Part shown: positions 1-9,958 of the stretch, piece after piece
Layout of the letters: every line of letters starts with the position of its first letter
Position numbering within the stretch: position 1 is the first letter of the stretch
Assembly: GCF_014843005.1 (NCBI RefSeq)
Contig: NZ_JACYXM010000003.1
Coordinates: 1-64,000, forward strand
DNA: 64,000 nucleotides
Direction of reading: 5' to 3'
Source: Rhodanobacter sp. DHG33
Lineage (GTDB): Bacteria > Pseudomonadota > Gammaproteobacteria > Xanthomonadales > Rhodanobacteraceae
Made by a program: the position numbers and the translations under genes
Notes under the pieces: model-generated
Database searches by the model: none
The model's input: the letters and a program-made list of their open reading frames with translations, nothing else
Told to the model about the DNA's origin: nothing

Positions 1-198
1 TTCGGCATGGTGCCGCGCGGCGAAGTGGGCGTGGTGATCGCCAGCCTCGGCCTCGCCGCCGGCGTGTTCAACAACCGCGTCTACGCGATCATCGTGGCGA
101 TGTCCCTGCTGACCGCGATGGTGACGCCGCCGGTGCTGGCATGGCTGCTGCGGCGCACACTGCCCAAAGAGATCACCGAAGAACCAGTCGGGCACTAA
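1..198 (+). CDS. Kef-type cation:proton antiporter, C-terminal fragment
   Basis: Only the last 65 codons are inside the window; the reading frame is open from base 1. The peptide has the signature end of CPA2 (Kef/NhaA-like) monovalent cation:H+ antiporters: GMVPRGEVGVV followed by a glycine/alanine-rich helix and a last membrane helix with the TPP motif before LAWLLRR. The PRGE stretch is part of the antiporter membrane domain and lies in the inner membrane. The short tail after the last helix suggests no C-terminal TrkA-N regulatory domain. It is convergent with the clcA gene, and the 175 bases between the two stops show no gene. The family call is firm from the motif; substrate (Na+, K+) cannot be told. 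Confidence 0.8.
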   Translation, partial: FGMVPRGEVGVVIASLGLAAGVFNNRVYAIIVAMSLLTAMVTPPVLAWLLRRTLPKEITEEPVGH

Positions 199-373
199 GC
201 ATAAGCATAGGTATCGAAGACTCTGCTAACCGCTCCATCAAGCGCGAGCTGCGACGTGACGATACTGTCGTGATGCCCAATTCCTACACATTCACGGCAA
301 TCTTCCACGGTTTGTCGCCCGAGTTACTGTCGGCAAAAGGAACTCTTGCCGAAGACATTGGAGCGCGGCTCGC

Positions 374-1756
374 TTATGGCTTCTTCAGAGGGGCCGGGAG
401 CACTTGAGATTCCGATTCGTTAACAGATTTTTCTTCTTGTAGCCGCTCGAAATCGCGCACCATGCGCTCGGCGAAATCCTTGTATACCGGCGTGGGACTG
501 AAGATCGACGCCGCCGCGCGGGCGAGCAGGCAGGCGGCCATGATCGGTATCACCATGTCCTGGTTGTCGGTCAGTTCCATCGCGATCACTGCCGAGGTGA
601 GCGGTGCGCCGGTGACGCCGGACAGATAGGCGCTCATCCCCAGCAACACCACCGCAGCCTCCGGTGCGTGCGGCAGCAGATGGGCGATGTTGTGGCCGAG
701 GCCCGCGCCGACGGCCAGCGCCGGTGAGAAGATGCCGCCCGGGATGCCGGCCCAGTACGAGACCACATTGGCGAGCAGTTTGACGATGCCGAAGCTTTCG
801 CCGGGCGTGGTCGAGGCTTCCTGCACGAAGGCGCGCGCCTGGTCGTAGCCGGTGCCGTAGACGCTGTTGTGCGAAAGCACGCCGATGACAGCCAATGCCA
901 GTCCGCACCCGGCGGCGAACAACACCGGCCAGCGTGCGCGCAGCCGGCCGACCATGGCCAGCGGGCCGTTGCGGCTGAGCAGGATCAGCCGCGCGAACAG
1001 GCCGCCCAGCAGGCCGCAGATAACACCGCACAGCAGCACCGCCAACCAGGCATGACCCAGCACTAGGCTGGCCCGCACTTCGCCGAAGTAGGAGTAATTG
1101 CCCATGATGCCCAGCGACACCACACCGCCCACGATCACCGCGGTCAGCAGCAGGCCGCTGAAGCGGTGTTCGAAGGTACCGGCCAGTTCCTCGATGGCGA
1201 ACACCACGCCGGCAAGTGGCGTATTGAAGGCCGCCGCGATGCCCGCGGCGCCGCCGGCGAGGATGAAGCGCGAGGCGGCCTTGGGGTCGGTGAAGCCAAA
1301 GCGTCGACCCAGCGAATAGAACAGGCCCGCACCCACATGCACGGTCGGGCCTTCGCGGCCGATCGAAGCGCCCACCGTCAGCGCGATCAGGGTCAGCAGC
1401 ATCTTGCAGGCCGCGATCGGCAGCGCCAGCATGCGTTCGCGGAACCCTTCGTCCTCGATATGCATGGTGGCGATCACCTGCGGGATGCCACTGCCGCGCG
1501 TGGCGCGCAGGCGTCCCTCGGTGGCCCAGGCCAGCAGCCCGAATACCACTGGCGTGATGAGCAGCGGTATCCACGAGCCGTGCGCAAGGATGCGCTGGAA
1601 CAGTGCGTAGGCCCAGTTGCTGGCTTTGGCAAACAGAATCGCTGCTAGCGCCACCAGGATCGCACCGCTCCACAGCGCGATGCGCCGCTTCCATTGCATC
1701 GGGGCGAAGAACTCGTGGCCAAGCAAAGACTGTAAGCGAGGGTTGGGAGAGCGCAT
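374..1756 (-). CDS. clcA: ClcA-type voltage-gated chloride channel / H+/Cl- exchanger
   Basis: An integral inner-membrane protein of about 460 residues, the usual length of a CLC core without CBS domains. The selectivity motifs are all visible: GSGIP near residue 88, GREGP near 133 with the gating glutamate, the FAIEE pair matching the internal proton glutamate of exchangers, and GGIFSPAL in the later helices. This predicts Cl-/H+ exchange rather than a pure channel, by family knowledge. I chose the ATG at 1756 because upstream in-frame codons (to 1888) encode a cysteine/histidine-rich peptide unlike the family; the ribosome site is weak. It lies 132 bases after kdpE in the same direction, so it could be read through from the kdp operon. 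A 48-base part (837-884) recurs, inverted, inside the CydA-like gene. Confidence 0.9.
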   Translation of the reverse strand: MRSPNPRLQSLLGHEFFAPMQWKRRIALWSGAILVALAAILFAKASNWAYALFQRILAHGSWIPLLITPVVFGLLAWATEGRLRATRGSGIPQVIATMHIEDEGFRERMLALPIAACKMLLTLIALTVGASIGREGPTVHVGAGLFYSLGRRFGFTDPKAASRFILAGGAAGIAAAFNTPLAGVVFAIEELAGTFEHRFSGLLLTAVIVGGVVSLGIMGNYSYFGEVRASLVLGHAWLAVLLCGVICGLLGGLFARLILLSRNGPLAMVGRLRARWPVLFAAGCGLALAVIGVLSHNSVYGTGYDQARAFVQEASTTPGESFGIVKLLANVVSYWAGIPGGIFSPALAVGAGLGHNIAHLLPHAPEAAVVLLGMSAYLSGVTGAPLTSAVIAMELTDNQDMVIPIMAACLLARAAASIFSPTPVYKDFAERMVRDFERLQEEKSVNESESQVLPAPLKKP

Positions 1757-1888
1757 CACCCCATTATTGCAGGAATCGTCGTGTACCTTTTCGATGGCGA
1801 CGGGGTTAGCGCCGCTTCTTCCCCACTTTCGAAACGCGACATTGCTAACTAACAGTGCGACACAATGGGCTGCCACCTTTAAAGCCAA

Positions 1889-2578
1889 TCAAATGAGGAA
1901 GCGGTAGCCCACTCCGGGTTCTGTTTTTAACCAGCGTGGCAAAGCTGGATCGTCCCCCAGCTTCTGCCTCAGTTTTCCTACTACTACACGAAGATAGTGA
2001 CTATCTCTCGTATGAGTCGCACCCCAGATCTCTTGTAGTAACTGCTGTTGGGTCACTAGACGACCGGCGTGCCGAACGAGTGTCGTGAGCACTGCATACT
2101 CTTTTCGAGTAAGCGATAGTGGCAATCCTTGTAGCACCACCTCACGACGCACCATGTCGATGATTAGTTGGCCGTCATCGTATCGCAGGGGACTTTCGGA
2201 TCCGTCAGATCGCCCTCTTAGCAAGGCACGTAATCGAGCCATCAACTCCTGGATACCGAAGGGTTTCGTCACATAGTCGTTCGCCCCCGCATCCAAAGCC
2301 CTCACCTTTTCGTTCTCTGCATCACGAACGGATAGCATCAATACCGGCATTTGGCTCCACTGCCGGAGATCCGCTAGAACATCGTAACCCTCCCGATCTG
2401 GCAGACCGATATCGAGAACTACCAAGTCCGGCATTTGAGTGGCTGCAAGAGCGAGGCCCTCGCCTGCGTTTGCCGCGAGAAGCACTTTGTAGCCTTCTGC
2501 TCTAAGGCTGATATCCAGAAACTTCCTTATCTGAGCTTCATCATCAACGACAAGGATGCATGCGGGAGTAGTACTCAT
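1889..2578 (-). CDS. kdpE: KdpE response regulator of the potassium system
   Basis: A 229-residue OmpR/PhoB-type regulator. The receiver domain (about 1-120) has the acidic pair DDE near residues 12-14, the phospho-acceptor Asp56 in VVLDIGLP and the TKPFG lysine. The winged-helix domain (about 130-229) ends with the typical KTEPGVGYRF motif. Its ATG overlaps the kdpD stop by four bases (ATGA), so the sensor and regulator are translationally coupled. In known kdp systems phosphorylated KdpE activates kdpFABC when K+ is low; here the target promoter would be upstream of 12004. Length and architecture are fully normal. Confidence 0.95.
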   Translation of the reverse strand: MSTTPACILVVDDEAQIRKFLDISLRAEGYKVLLAANAGEGLALAATQMPDLVVLDIGLPDREGYDVLADLRQWSQMPVLMLSVRDAENEKVRALDAGANDYVTKPFGIQELMARLRALLRGRSDGSESPLRYDDGQLIIDMVRREVVLQGLPLSLTRKEYAVLTTLVRHAGRLVTQQQLLQEIWGATHTRDSHYLRVVVGKLRQKLGDDPALPRWLKTEPGVGYRFLI

Positions 2579-5241
2579 GCTTGGCGATTCGGTTGCGAAG
2601 GTAGAGGCAACGTAATACGAATGTTGGTACCTATGCCGTCGCCTGGCACAGCCTCCACACTACCACCATGCGCGCCGATCATGCCCCTGCAGATGGCCAA
2701 GCCTAGGCCTGTGCCCTGCGGCGCACGATCACCACGAGACACCGAATAGAACATGTCGAAAATGCGTACGCGCTCGTCCTCGGGAATGCCTGGACCGCGA
2801 TCGACCACGTCGATCTGCATCTGTTCGCCATTGGATTGCACCGCTACGCGCACAGGCACGCCCGCCGGCGAGAAGCGCGCGGCGTTCTCCAAGATATTGA
2901 ATAGAGCTTGTTCAATCAACGCTGGATGCACATACAGCAGCAAGGTCTGCGGTGGCAGCACGATGTCCACGCGCAAATCGGGAAACAACTTGCGAAGACG
3001 CGTGATGGCGGCGGCCACGATTTCGGCGACATCGGTCCAGTCACGATTAAGCTTGAGCGTACCGTGCCCAAGCTTCGTCATGTCCAACAGGTTCTGTATG
3101 TAGCGATCCAAGCGTTGACCTTCGTTAAGGATCGCCTCCAGCAACTCGCGTCGTTCTTCGGGAGGAAGCTGGTCACCATAGCTGGATAGCGTACCGGCGG
3201 AGCCGATCATGGAGGCGAGCGGCGAACGCAAGTCATGCGATACCGACGACAGCAGGGCGCTACGCAAACGCTCGGTTTCACCTTGTACACGCGCGCCTTC
3301 CAATTCCTCCGCCAGCCGAGCGCGCTGCAAGGCCTGCCCGATGTCCTGCATCATTGTCAACGCTAGACTGCGCTCGTCCGTCGACGGCTCGCCCTGTCCA
3401 GGCGAAAAGCGCAGCGCAGCGACACCAAGATGATTGTCGCCACTGCCTAATGGCAGTACCCAGCAGGGTGCACCATGGAGCGTATCGGTGAAGCGCCCCG
3501 CTTGCTCCGAATGTTTCTCACACCATTCGGCTGCACCAAAGTCCTGCCTAGTCAGGTCAAAATCGTGCGGCGATGAAGCCACAGCATGCAATACCTGACT
3601 GGCATCGCGCGCCAACATCGCCACATCGCAGCGCAACACATGTGCCACTGCCGAAGCGCCTACCCGCCGAATGCCTTCAGCATCCGTACTCATAGAAAGT
3701 CGCTGCCCTAGCGCAAGCAAGGCCCGGGCCTGTGCATGCGCCATGCGAAGGGACTCCACCTGGCTAGACAGCTTAGTGGCCAAACGACTCGCTACGAGCG
3801 CTGCGACGAAGAACAGGCAAACCGCCATCACATCGTCGAAGTTGGCGATCATCAAGGTGTAGCGTGGCGGCGCAAAGAAAAAGTTGTAGCTGAGAAAACA
3901 TAATACCGCTGTATAGACTGCTACCGCCATGCGTGTGCGTACCGCCACCATCAGCACAGCAGTGAGGAAAATCAGCGAGAGATTGGCAACCGAAAGGTAA
4001 CGATCGGCGACGAATGAAAGGACTAGTGCAACTAACGTAGCGAGTGTGGCGTAGACATATTCGCCACGACGTCCATGGCCACCTGGCATGCGCAAGCGAA
4101 GACGCGACTTCGCACGCTCGACCGGTGTAGCGATGATGGTCAATTCCAGATGCGCGCCACGGCGCAACAACAGTTGCGTCAGCGAACGCCCAAGCATGCG
4201 CACAAGTGGTCGTTCGCGCGTACGACCAAGGATAATCTGGCCGATACCCTCACGGTCCGCATGCGCAATCAGTTCATCCGCGATCGCGTAGCCTCTCAAC
4301 ACGACGGTATCACCACCAAGCCTGCGCGCCAAACGCATTGCTGCATCAAGCCGCTCGCGTCTTACCTCGTCCAGCGCAACACCGGTGTCAACGAAGACCA
4401 CACCCCACGGCGCCCCGCGACGCTCTGCAATGCGCCGTGCAACGCGCACGAGATACTCACTCTGTGAATGACCGTCAATGGCGGCCAACACACGGCGGCG
4501 CACCGGCATGGCGCTACCACGCGCCAGCATATGCTCACGCAAGTCACTGTCAACGTGACCGGCAACGGTCTCCACAGCCAGCTCTCGTAGCGCGACGAGA
4601 TTGGTAGGTGAGAAGAACGCATTCAGCGCCGCTGTGGCCGTCTCGGGCACGTACACCTTGCCCTGCTTCAGGCGTTGGATCAACTCACGTGGCGGCAAGT
4701 CTATCAGGACGATATCACGCGCTCGATCGAGGAAGGCGTCCGGCACGGTCTCACGCACAGTGACGTTGGTGATGCGCCGCACCTGATCGTTAAGACTTTC
4801 CAGGTGCTGAACGTTGAGTGCGGTATAGACTTCGATACCAGCATCGAGCAATTCTGCGATATCTTGCCAACGGCGCTCATGACGACCGCCTGGAAGATTG
4901 GTGTGTGCAAGTTCATCAACGAGGATGATGTCCGGGCGGCGCGTCAGTGCGGCATCGAGATCGAACTCGGTGAAGTCGCGTCCTTTGTAGTTCACCTTAC
5001 GGCGGGGAAGCTGCTCCAGTCCTTCTAGCAGCGCCGCCGTATCCTGCCGACCATGTGTTTCGACCAAGCCTATCACCACGGCTACTCCCTGCCGTTTTAG
5101 TTCGCGTGCCGCGGAGAGCATGGCGTAGGTCTTGCCCACACCCGGCGCGGCACCTAGGAAGATTTTTAGCCGACGAGTGCGTTCCTCTTGCACAGAGTCG
5201 AGCAAGGCATCGGCACGCGCTTCGCGAGAAAGTTCGGACAT
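2575..5241 (-). CDS. kdpD: KdpD osmosensitive K+ sensor histidine kinase
   Basis: An 888-residue inner-membrane kinase with the complete KdpD layout. Residues 20-230 form the KdpD domain with the Walker-A-like GAAPGVGKT (30-38); residues 248-370 are a UspA-like domain; four clustered membrane helices lie around 395-490 (DUF4118); a GAF-like linker follows; the dimerisation helix carries the phosphorylated His669 in SVSHDLRSPL; the ATPase domain has N-box and GTGLGLAI motifs near the end. It senses low K+/turgor and phosphorylates KdpE. It begins 179 bases after the kdpC stop, a gap that could hold its own promoter, and overlaps kdpE by four bases. Confidence 0.95.
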   Translation of the reverse strand: MSELSREARADALLDSVQEERTRRLKIFLGAAPGVGKTYAMLSAARELKRQGVAVVIGLVETHGRQDTAALLEGLEQLPRRKVNYKGRDFTEFDLDAALTRRPDIILVDELAHTNLPGGRHERRWQDIAELLDAGIEVYTALNVQHLESLNDQVRRITNVTVRETVPDAFLDRARDIVLIDLPPRELIQRLKQGKVYVPETATAALNAFFSPTNLVALRELAVETVAGHVDSDLREHMLARGSAMPVRRRVLAAIDGHSQSEYLVRVARRIAERRGAPWGVVFVDTGVALDEVRRERLDAAMRLARRLGGDTVVLRGYAIADELIAHADREGIGQIILGRTRERPLVRMLGRSLTQLLLRRGAHLELTIIATPVERAKSRLRLRMPGGHGRRGEYVYATLATLVALVLSFVADRYLSVANLSLIFLTAVLMVAVRTRMAVAVYTAVLCFLSYNFFFAPPRYTLMIANFDDVMAVCLFFVAALVASRLATKLSSQVESLRMAHAQARALLALGQRLSMSTDAEGIRRVGASAVAHVLRCDVAMLARDASQVLHAVASSPHDFDLTRQDFGAAEWCEKHSEQAGRFTDTLHGAPCWVLPLGSGDNHLGVAALRFSPGQGEPSTDERSLALTMMQDIGQALQRARLAEELEGARVQGETERLRSALLSSVSHDLRSPLASMIGSAGTLSSYGDQLPPEERRELLEAILNEGQRLDRYIQNLLDMTKLGHGTLKLNRDWTDVAEIVAAAITRLRKLFPDLRVDIVLPPQTLLLYVHPALIEQALFNILENAARFSPAGVPVRVAVQSNGEQMQIDVVDRGPGIPEDERVRIFDMFYSVSRGDRAPQGTGLGLAICRGMIGAHGGSVEAVPGDGIGTNIRITLPLPSQPNRQA

Positions 5242-5420
5242 AGGGTGACAGGAAGGTTAGGTAGGAATGGGAGGCTCGCCACCCAATGCATAACGTTCGG
5301 TCTGTTCTCCAGCCTTAAAAGTAATCACCTCCCACCCATTCTTCTTTCTTGTCCCTCAAAATAACGACCACCTTTGGTCACCCTTCGGTAACACTTAAGG
5401 TGACGAAGGAGCCCCGAGAC

Positions 5421-5990
5421 TCAATGCCCATCCAATGCCAGATTGAGTTTGAGCACATTCACCCGCGACTCGCCCAAAAAGCCGAACTGGCGACCTGTCG
5501 TCGACATGTTCACCATAGTTTGCACCTGCGACTCGCTCATACCACGAGCCTTCGCCACGCGCGCTACTTGGTAATCCGCAGCGGCTGGCGAAATTTCGGG
5601 GTCGAGACCGCTCGCTGACGCCGTCACCAGATCCACCGGCACCGGCTTCATATTTCCCGGATCGGCTGCTCGCAGCGCTCCAATGCGTTGCTTCACGGCA
5701 TCAGTGAGTGCAGGATTGGTCGGCCCCAGGTTCGAACCGTTCGACGACATGCCATTGTTCGGCTGTGGCGTCGTTGAGGAAGGACGACCCCAGAAATACT
5801 TGGGGTCGTCGAACGATTGGCCGATCAACATCGAGCCAACCGGCTTACCATCTTTTACGATCAGACTGCCATTCGCTTGCGACGGGAATAGCGTCTGAGC
5901 CAGCCCGGTAACCGCCAGCGGGTAGATAATGCCAGTAATCACCGTCATCAGTACTAGCATGGTCAAAGCATTGCGTAGAAGCTTGCTCAC
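5421..5990 (-). CDS. kdpC: KdpC, small subunit of the K+-importing P-type ATPase
   Basis: A 189-residue protein with one N-terminal membrane helix (about 8-30) and a periplasmic domain carrying the KdpC signatures: [15 protein letters not shown], the [11 protein letters not shown] asparagine-rich loop and DPEISPAAA. KdpC holds the KdpFABC complex together and may help K+ or ATP binding. Unusually, it does not follow kdpB directly: a porin gene and a 66-codon gene lie between them. The porin stop is only ten bases upstream, so all are clearly one transcript. An imperfect dyad (5382-5409) begins about 11 bases after the stop and may partly separate kdpC from kdpDE. Confidence 0.95.
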   Translation of the reverse strand: MSKLLRNALTMLVLMTVITGIIYPLAVTGLAQTLFPSQANGSLIVKDGKPVGSMLIGQSFDDPKYFWGRPSSTTPQPNNGMSSNGSNLGPTNPALTDAVKQRIGALRAADPGNMKPVPVDLVTASASGLDPEISPAAADYQVARVAKARGMSESQVQTMVNMSTTGRQFGFLGESRVNVLKLNLALDGH

Positions 5991-6000
5991 GATAAAGGCC

Positions 6001-7533
6001 TCAGTAGTGCAAAATAGCGTCGACTAACGCCGTCGTCTGATGATTCTTCAGACCACCGTTGTAGGCAGGGAAATCATAGGCGTGCTCGTAGCGCACTTCT
6101 GGACGAATCTCTAAGTCTGGCGACACCCAGTAGGTCATCCCAAGTGTGTGGCTTGAGTAGCGCGTGGCAAAACCGGTGCGCTGGCCGTCCTCGTCGTTGT
6201 AGAACTCGTTGCGAAACGACACGTAAGCCTTCGGACTCACCTGCACGTTGAAGTAGTTCACGATACCGTACGCAGGATTCTTGCCCAGCGGGAAGTTGGG
6301 TGCTTGCCCCAATGGATAGCCCGGAACACCGATAGGCGCCTGGGATTGCCCAGGGCCGGTTGCCAACGCCTGATCGTTTACGTAGATGTAGTAGACCTCC
6401 GTGAGCATGTGCACCTCAGGCGTGAACCGGTGTCCCCAGGTCATCACGAACTCCTGCAGATTGTTGTAAGTCTGGCGCGCGCCGTTAAACGATTCCACGC
6501 AGGGATAGAGCATATCGTCGTTAGATTTAGACACCCAGCGAACACAAGCTTGTCCGGTTAAACGACTGGTGCTATCCCAAATGGCCGAATCGTCACCACC
6601 GTGGATGCCAAGCTGCAGCGTCCACTGGTCGCTGAGCTTGGTGGTCGTGATGATGCCCATGTTGGTGTACGCATCTACCGTATAAAGGATGGAGTGCGTT
6701 AGCAGGTAATTGTTCGGCGAGAACTGCGCCTCGATATCGGGTAGCGATAGGTAGCGCCCGGCCGTAACCACCATACCCTGCGCCACCCACGGAATGTAGA
6801 GATCTACGTAGGCGATCATGGGATCGTTACCGTAGAGCTTGCCATTGAGTGCGCTGTTGGGCTTGGGGTTATCAAGAAGTTGATAGCTAGTCACGCCTTT
6901 CATCGTCGTGTAGTGGTAGTCATATCCATACAAGTCATCGAAATGAAAGCCCCAGTCGATGTGATCGGTCTGCACCGTGTCGGGAATGCGCTCCACTCGG
7001 AACAAGAACTGGTCGAATTCCACGCGATTTGGGCGGGTGGCATACGACAAGGGATAGTTCGTGTGGTTGGAAGTGCTCAGGTTCCCCGACGGGTTAATCC
7101 AACCGTATACCTCGATGCGGTTGTCCTGCATCCAATGGCCAAGCTTCGTACATGACAAGGCTTTTTCGAGCGGGTACTGCGAGTTCTCGTTCGGCACGCC
7201 GATGGGGTAGTCCACGCCACCAAGCTGCCATTCGGATGATGGAAATGGCGGCGACGAGAACGGCGAATCCAGGCCACGACGCGCGGGCGCCGGAGTGGAG
7301 GCATTGGAGGCAGTGGGCTGAGCATCTTCGTGATAGGCGGCGGCCACGCGCGAAAAAAATCCCCGCGAGCAATCGTTACTGGCGGCCTGCGCTGCCGCGT
7401 TAGAATCACCCTGCACTGCGGCCGGTGTCACATCGGTGCTACTTGCAGATGCGTCGAGCGCCCCAGCGAATGCCTCACCCATGGGTGTGAGCGCAAGCAA
7501 CAACACGCACGAAAGAACCTTCTTGGACATCAT
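6001..7533 (-). CDS. outer-membrane beta-barrel porin embedded in the kdp operon
   Basis: A secreted protein of 510 residues. The N-terminus (MMSKKVLSC, hydrophobic core, AFAGALDA) is a signal peptide. A Ser/Ala/Pro-rich linker of about 90 residues follows, then a domain rich in alternating aromatic and polar strands that ends in the aromatic residue Tyr (ILHY), as outer-membrane barrels do. The sequence resembles the BBP2/OmpL-like porin family ([17 protein letters not shown] region, repeated long strands). The ATG at 7533 is chosen because AGGA sits six bases upstream; the open frame reaches 7611. It lies between the 66-codon gene and kdpC on the same strand, suggesting a role in letting K+ or another solute cross the outer membrane during K+ starvation; that role is inference. 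Confidence 0.85.
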   Translation of the reverse strand: MMSKKVLSCVLLLALTPMGEAFAGALDASASSTDVTPAAVQGDSNAAAQAASNDCSRGFFSRVAAAYHEDAQPTASNASTPAPARRGLDSPFSSPPFPSSEWQLGGVDYPIGVPNENSQYPLEKALSCTKLGHWMQDNRIEVYGWINPSGNLSTSNHTNYPLSYATRPNRVEFDQFLFRVERIPDTVQTDHIDWGFHFDDLYGYDYHYTTMKGVTSYQLLDNPKPNSALNGKLYGNDPMIAYVDLYIPWVAQGMVVTAGRYLSLPDIEAQFSPNNYLLTHSILYTVDAYTNMGIITTTKLSDQWTLQLGIHGGDDSAIWDSTSRLTGQACVRWVSKSNDDMLYPCVESFNGARQTYNNLQEFVMTWGHRFTPEVHMLTEVYYIYVNDQALATGPGQSQAPIGVPGYPLGQAPNFPLGKNPAYGIVNYFNVQVSPKAYVSFRNEFYNDEDGQRTGFATRYSSHTLGMTYWVSPDLEIRPEVRYEHAYDFPAYNGGLKNHQTTALVDAILHY

Positions 7534-7620
7534 GGGTGTTCCTGAAATCGGCCCGGGACGGCCGTCCTTTATGGAGTGAAATTGAGTGTCAGGCCGCAGT
7601 CGTACGGTCATTTATCGAGG

Positions 7621-7821
7621 TCAGATACCGGCGTAACCGCCGAGTACGTATTCATCCATTTCGCTTCGCGGCACACCGATGCAGAGTGGCTCTACTCGTG
7701 TGCGCCTTTGCACTGGTAGTGCGATTACCACATCGCAGGTGGAGTCGTTCGACGAAAGGCGAAGCTCCATGTCCGGATGGGCGTCGTCAGGAAGCGAAAC
7801 AGATAGCTTGAAGGTCTGCAT
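7621..7821 (-). CDS. small conserved-looking protein of the kdp operon
   Basis: A 66-residue soluble protein without signal or membrane segment. It starts MQTFKLSVSLPDD and has an alternating pattern of hydrophobic and charged residues that suggests a small all-beta fold. Support for it being real: GGAG lies nine bases before the ATG, it sits 42 bases after the kdpB stop and 87 bases before the porin start, and it is on the same strand as all kdp genes. I do not recognise the family. A role as an accessory or assembly factor for the Kdp complex or the porin is only guessed from position. Confidence 0.6.
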   Translation of the reverse strand: MQTFKLSVSLPDDAHPDMELRLSSNDSTCDVVIALPVQRRTRVEPLCIGVPRSEMDEYVLGGYAGI

Positions 7822-7863
7822 GGCAAAAACTCCGTGATTCCAGTAGTGCGTCAGCGATGGCGA

Positions 7864-9945
7864 TCAAGCCAGTCCGCAAAGCACGAGCAACATGTCGATC
7901 GCCTTGATGCCCAAGAACGGCACCACAATGCCGCCGAGGCCATATACGAGCAGATTGCGGCGGAGCAGTGCGCCAGCGCCCAGTGCGCGGTACTTCACGC
8001 CCTTTAGTGCCAAGGGAATCAGGCAAATGATGATGAGCGCGTTGAAAATAACGGCCGACAGAATGGCACTCTGCGGAGTGGCAAGTTTCATCACGTTCAG
8101 AGCGTTCAATGCCGGGTACGTCGTCGCGAAGGCCGCTGGGATGATGGCAAAGTACTTAGCGATGTCGTTGGCAATAGAGAACGTAGTCAGCGAACCGCGG
8201 GTGATCAACATCTGCTTACCGATCTCCACTACCTCGATAAGCTTGGTCGGGTTGGAGTCCAAGTCCACCATGTTGCCGGCTTCCTTGGCCGCCTGAGTAC
8301 CGGTGTTCATCGCCACTGCTACGTCGGCCTGGGCCAGCGCTGGCGCATCGTTTGTACCATCGCCGCACATCGCGACGAGGCGGTTTTCGGCCTGGATCTT
8401 GCGGATTAACTTGAGCTTGGCTTCCGGTGTCGCTTCAGCCAGGAAGTCGTCCACGCCCGCCTCCGCCGCAATCGCTGCTGCCGTCAGCGGATTGTCACCG
8501 GTGATCATGATGGTCTTGATACCCATTCGGCGCATTTCGGCGAAGCGCTCGCGTATGCCACCCTTCACGATATCCTTCAGCTCGATTACGCCCAGCGCCG
8601 TAGCACCTTCGGTGACGATTAGTGGCGTCGCTCCGCGGCGCGCGATGTCCTCGGCCATGTGCTTGACGAGTGGCGGCAGGTGGCTGCCGGCGGATTCCAG
8701 ATAGCGCTCCACCGCGTCTAACGCGCCTTTACGGATGTTGCGCTCGCCGATGTTCACGCCGCTCATTCGGGTCTGGGCAGTGAAGGGCACGAACTCGGCG
8801 CGGCCTTCCTCAAGTTGACGCTCACGCAGACCGAACCGCTCCTTGGCCAAGACAACCACGCTGCGGCCTTCGGGCGTTTCATCCGCCAGAGAGGCGAGTT
8901 GCGCGGCATCGGCAAGGCGGCCCTCCTCCACGCCCGGCGCCGGCACGAAGGCCACGGCCTGACGGTTGCCCAAGGTGATGGTACCGGTCTTGTCTAACAG
9001 CAGTACGTCCACGTCGCCCGCCGCCTCCACCGCGCGACCGGAGGTGGCGATGACATTGGCGCGGATCATGCGGTCCATGCCCGCAATGCCGATAGCGGAA
9101 AGCAGCGCGCCAATGGTGGTGGGAATCAGGCACACCAGCAATGCCACCAGCACAGTCAATGTGATCGGGTTACCTGAGCCGGCTACCTGAACGCTGTAGA
9201 TTGAATACGGCAGCAGCGTGGCGCAGGCCAGCAGGAAGATAAGAGTGAACTTGGCCAGTAGGATGGTCAGCGCGATCTCGTTCGGCGTCTTACGGCGTGA
9301 GGCGCCTTCCACCATCGAGATCATGCGGTCCAGGAAACTTTCGCCTGGGTTGGCGGTGATACGCACCACTAGCCAGTCCGAAAGCACGCGAGTACCTCCG
9401 GTCACTGCGCTACGGTCGCCGCCCGACTCTCGGATCACTGGCGCAGATTCGCCAGTGATGGCGCTTTCGTCGACGCTAGCCGCGCCCATCACCACTTCGC
9501 CGTCGCCTGGCATCAGCTCGCCGGCCTCGACCAGCACGTGATGGCCCACGCGCAGTTCGGAAGAAGGGGCAAAGGTTACCGCGGCATCTTTAGTTGGCGC
9601 GGACAGGCACTTGGCAACCACATCCTTGCGCGAACTACGCAGTGCAGCGGCCTGAGCCTTGCCACGGCCTTCAGCCAGAGCTTCGGCGAAGTTGGCGAAC
9701 AACAAGGTAAACCACAACCAAACCATCACCCAGAAGATGAAAGCGGTCGGCGCTTCGCCGTGACCGGTCAGTGCCTGCGCCCACAGCAAGGTGGTGAGCA
9801 CGCTACATACGAACACCACGAACATTACCGGGTTGCGGAACTGCTGCTTCGGCGACAGTTTTCGGAACGAGTCAGCGATGGCTTTCATGATCAAGTCGCG
9901 ATCGAAACTGCGAACGCCATGAACAGGGATATGAGTCGTTGTCAT
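7864..9945 (-). CDS. kdpB: KdpB, catalytic ATPase subunit of the K+ pump
   Basis: A 693-residue P-type ATPase, normal length for KdpB. Visible landmarks: TGES (164-167) in the actuator domain, whose serine is the known inhibitory phosphorylation site of KdpB in other bacteria; CLIPTT in the membrane region; the phosphorylated Asp318 in DKTGT; and [10 protein letters not shown] plus the [11 protein letters not shown] stretch later. It hydrolyses ATP to drive K+ uptake through KdpA. It begins 13 bases after kdpA and is followed by the 66-codon gene and the porin rather than directly by kdpC. Confidence 0.97.
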   Translation of the reverse strand: MTTTHIPVHGVRSFDRDLIMKAIADSFRKLSPKQQFRNPVMFVVFVCSVLTTLLWAQALTGHGEAPTAFIFWVMVWLWFTLLFANFAEALAEGRGKAQAAALRSSRKDVVAKCLSAPTKDAAVTFAPSSELRVGHHVLVEAGELMPGDGEVVMGAASVDESAITGESAPVIRESGGDRSAVTGGTRVLSDWLVVRITANPGESFLDRMISMVEGASRRKTPNEIALTILLAKFTLIFLLACATLLPYSIYSVQVAGSGNPITLTVLVALLVCLIPTTIGALLSAIGIAGMDRMIRANVIATSGRAVEAAGDVDVLLLDKTGTITLGNRQAVAFVPAPGVEEGRLADAAQLASLADETPEGRSVVVLAKERFGLRERQLEEGRAEFVPFTAQTRMSGVNIGERNIRKGALDAVERYLESAGSHLPPLVKHMAEDIARRGATPLIVTEGATALGVIELKDIVKGGIRERFAEMRRMGIKTIMITGDNPLTAAAIAAEAGVDDFLAEATPEAKLKLIRKIQAENRLVAMCGDGTNDAPALAQADVAVAMNTGTQAAKEAGNMVDLDSNPTKLIEVVEIGKQMLITRGSLTTFSIANDIAKYFAIIPAAFATTYPALNALNVMKLATPQSAILSAVIFNALIIICLIPLALKGVKYRALGAGALLRRNLLVYGLGGIVVPFLGIKAIDMLLVLCGLA

Positions 9946-9958
9946 GAATCAGCGTTCC

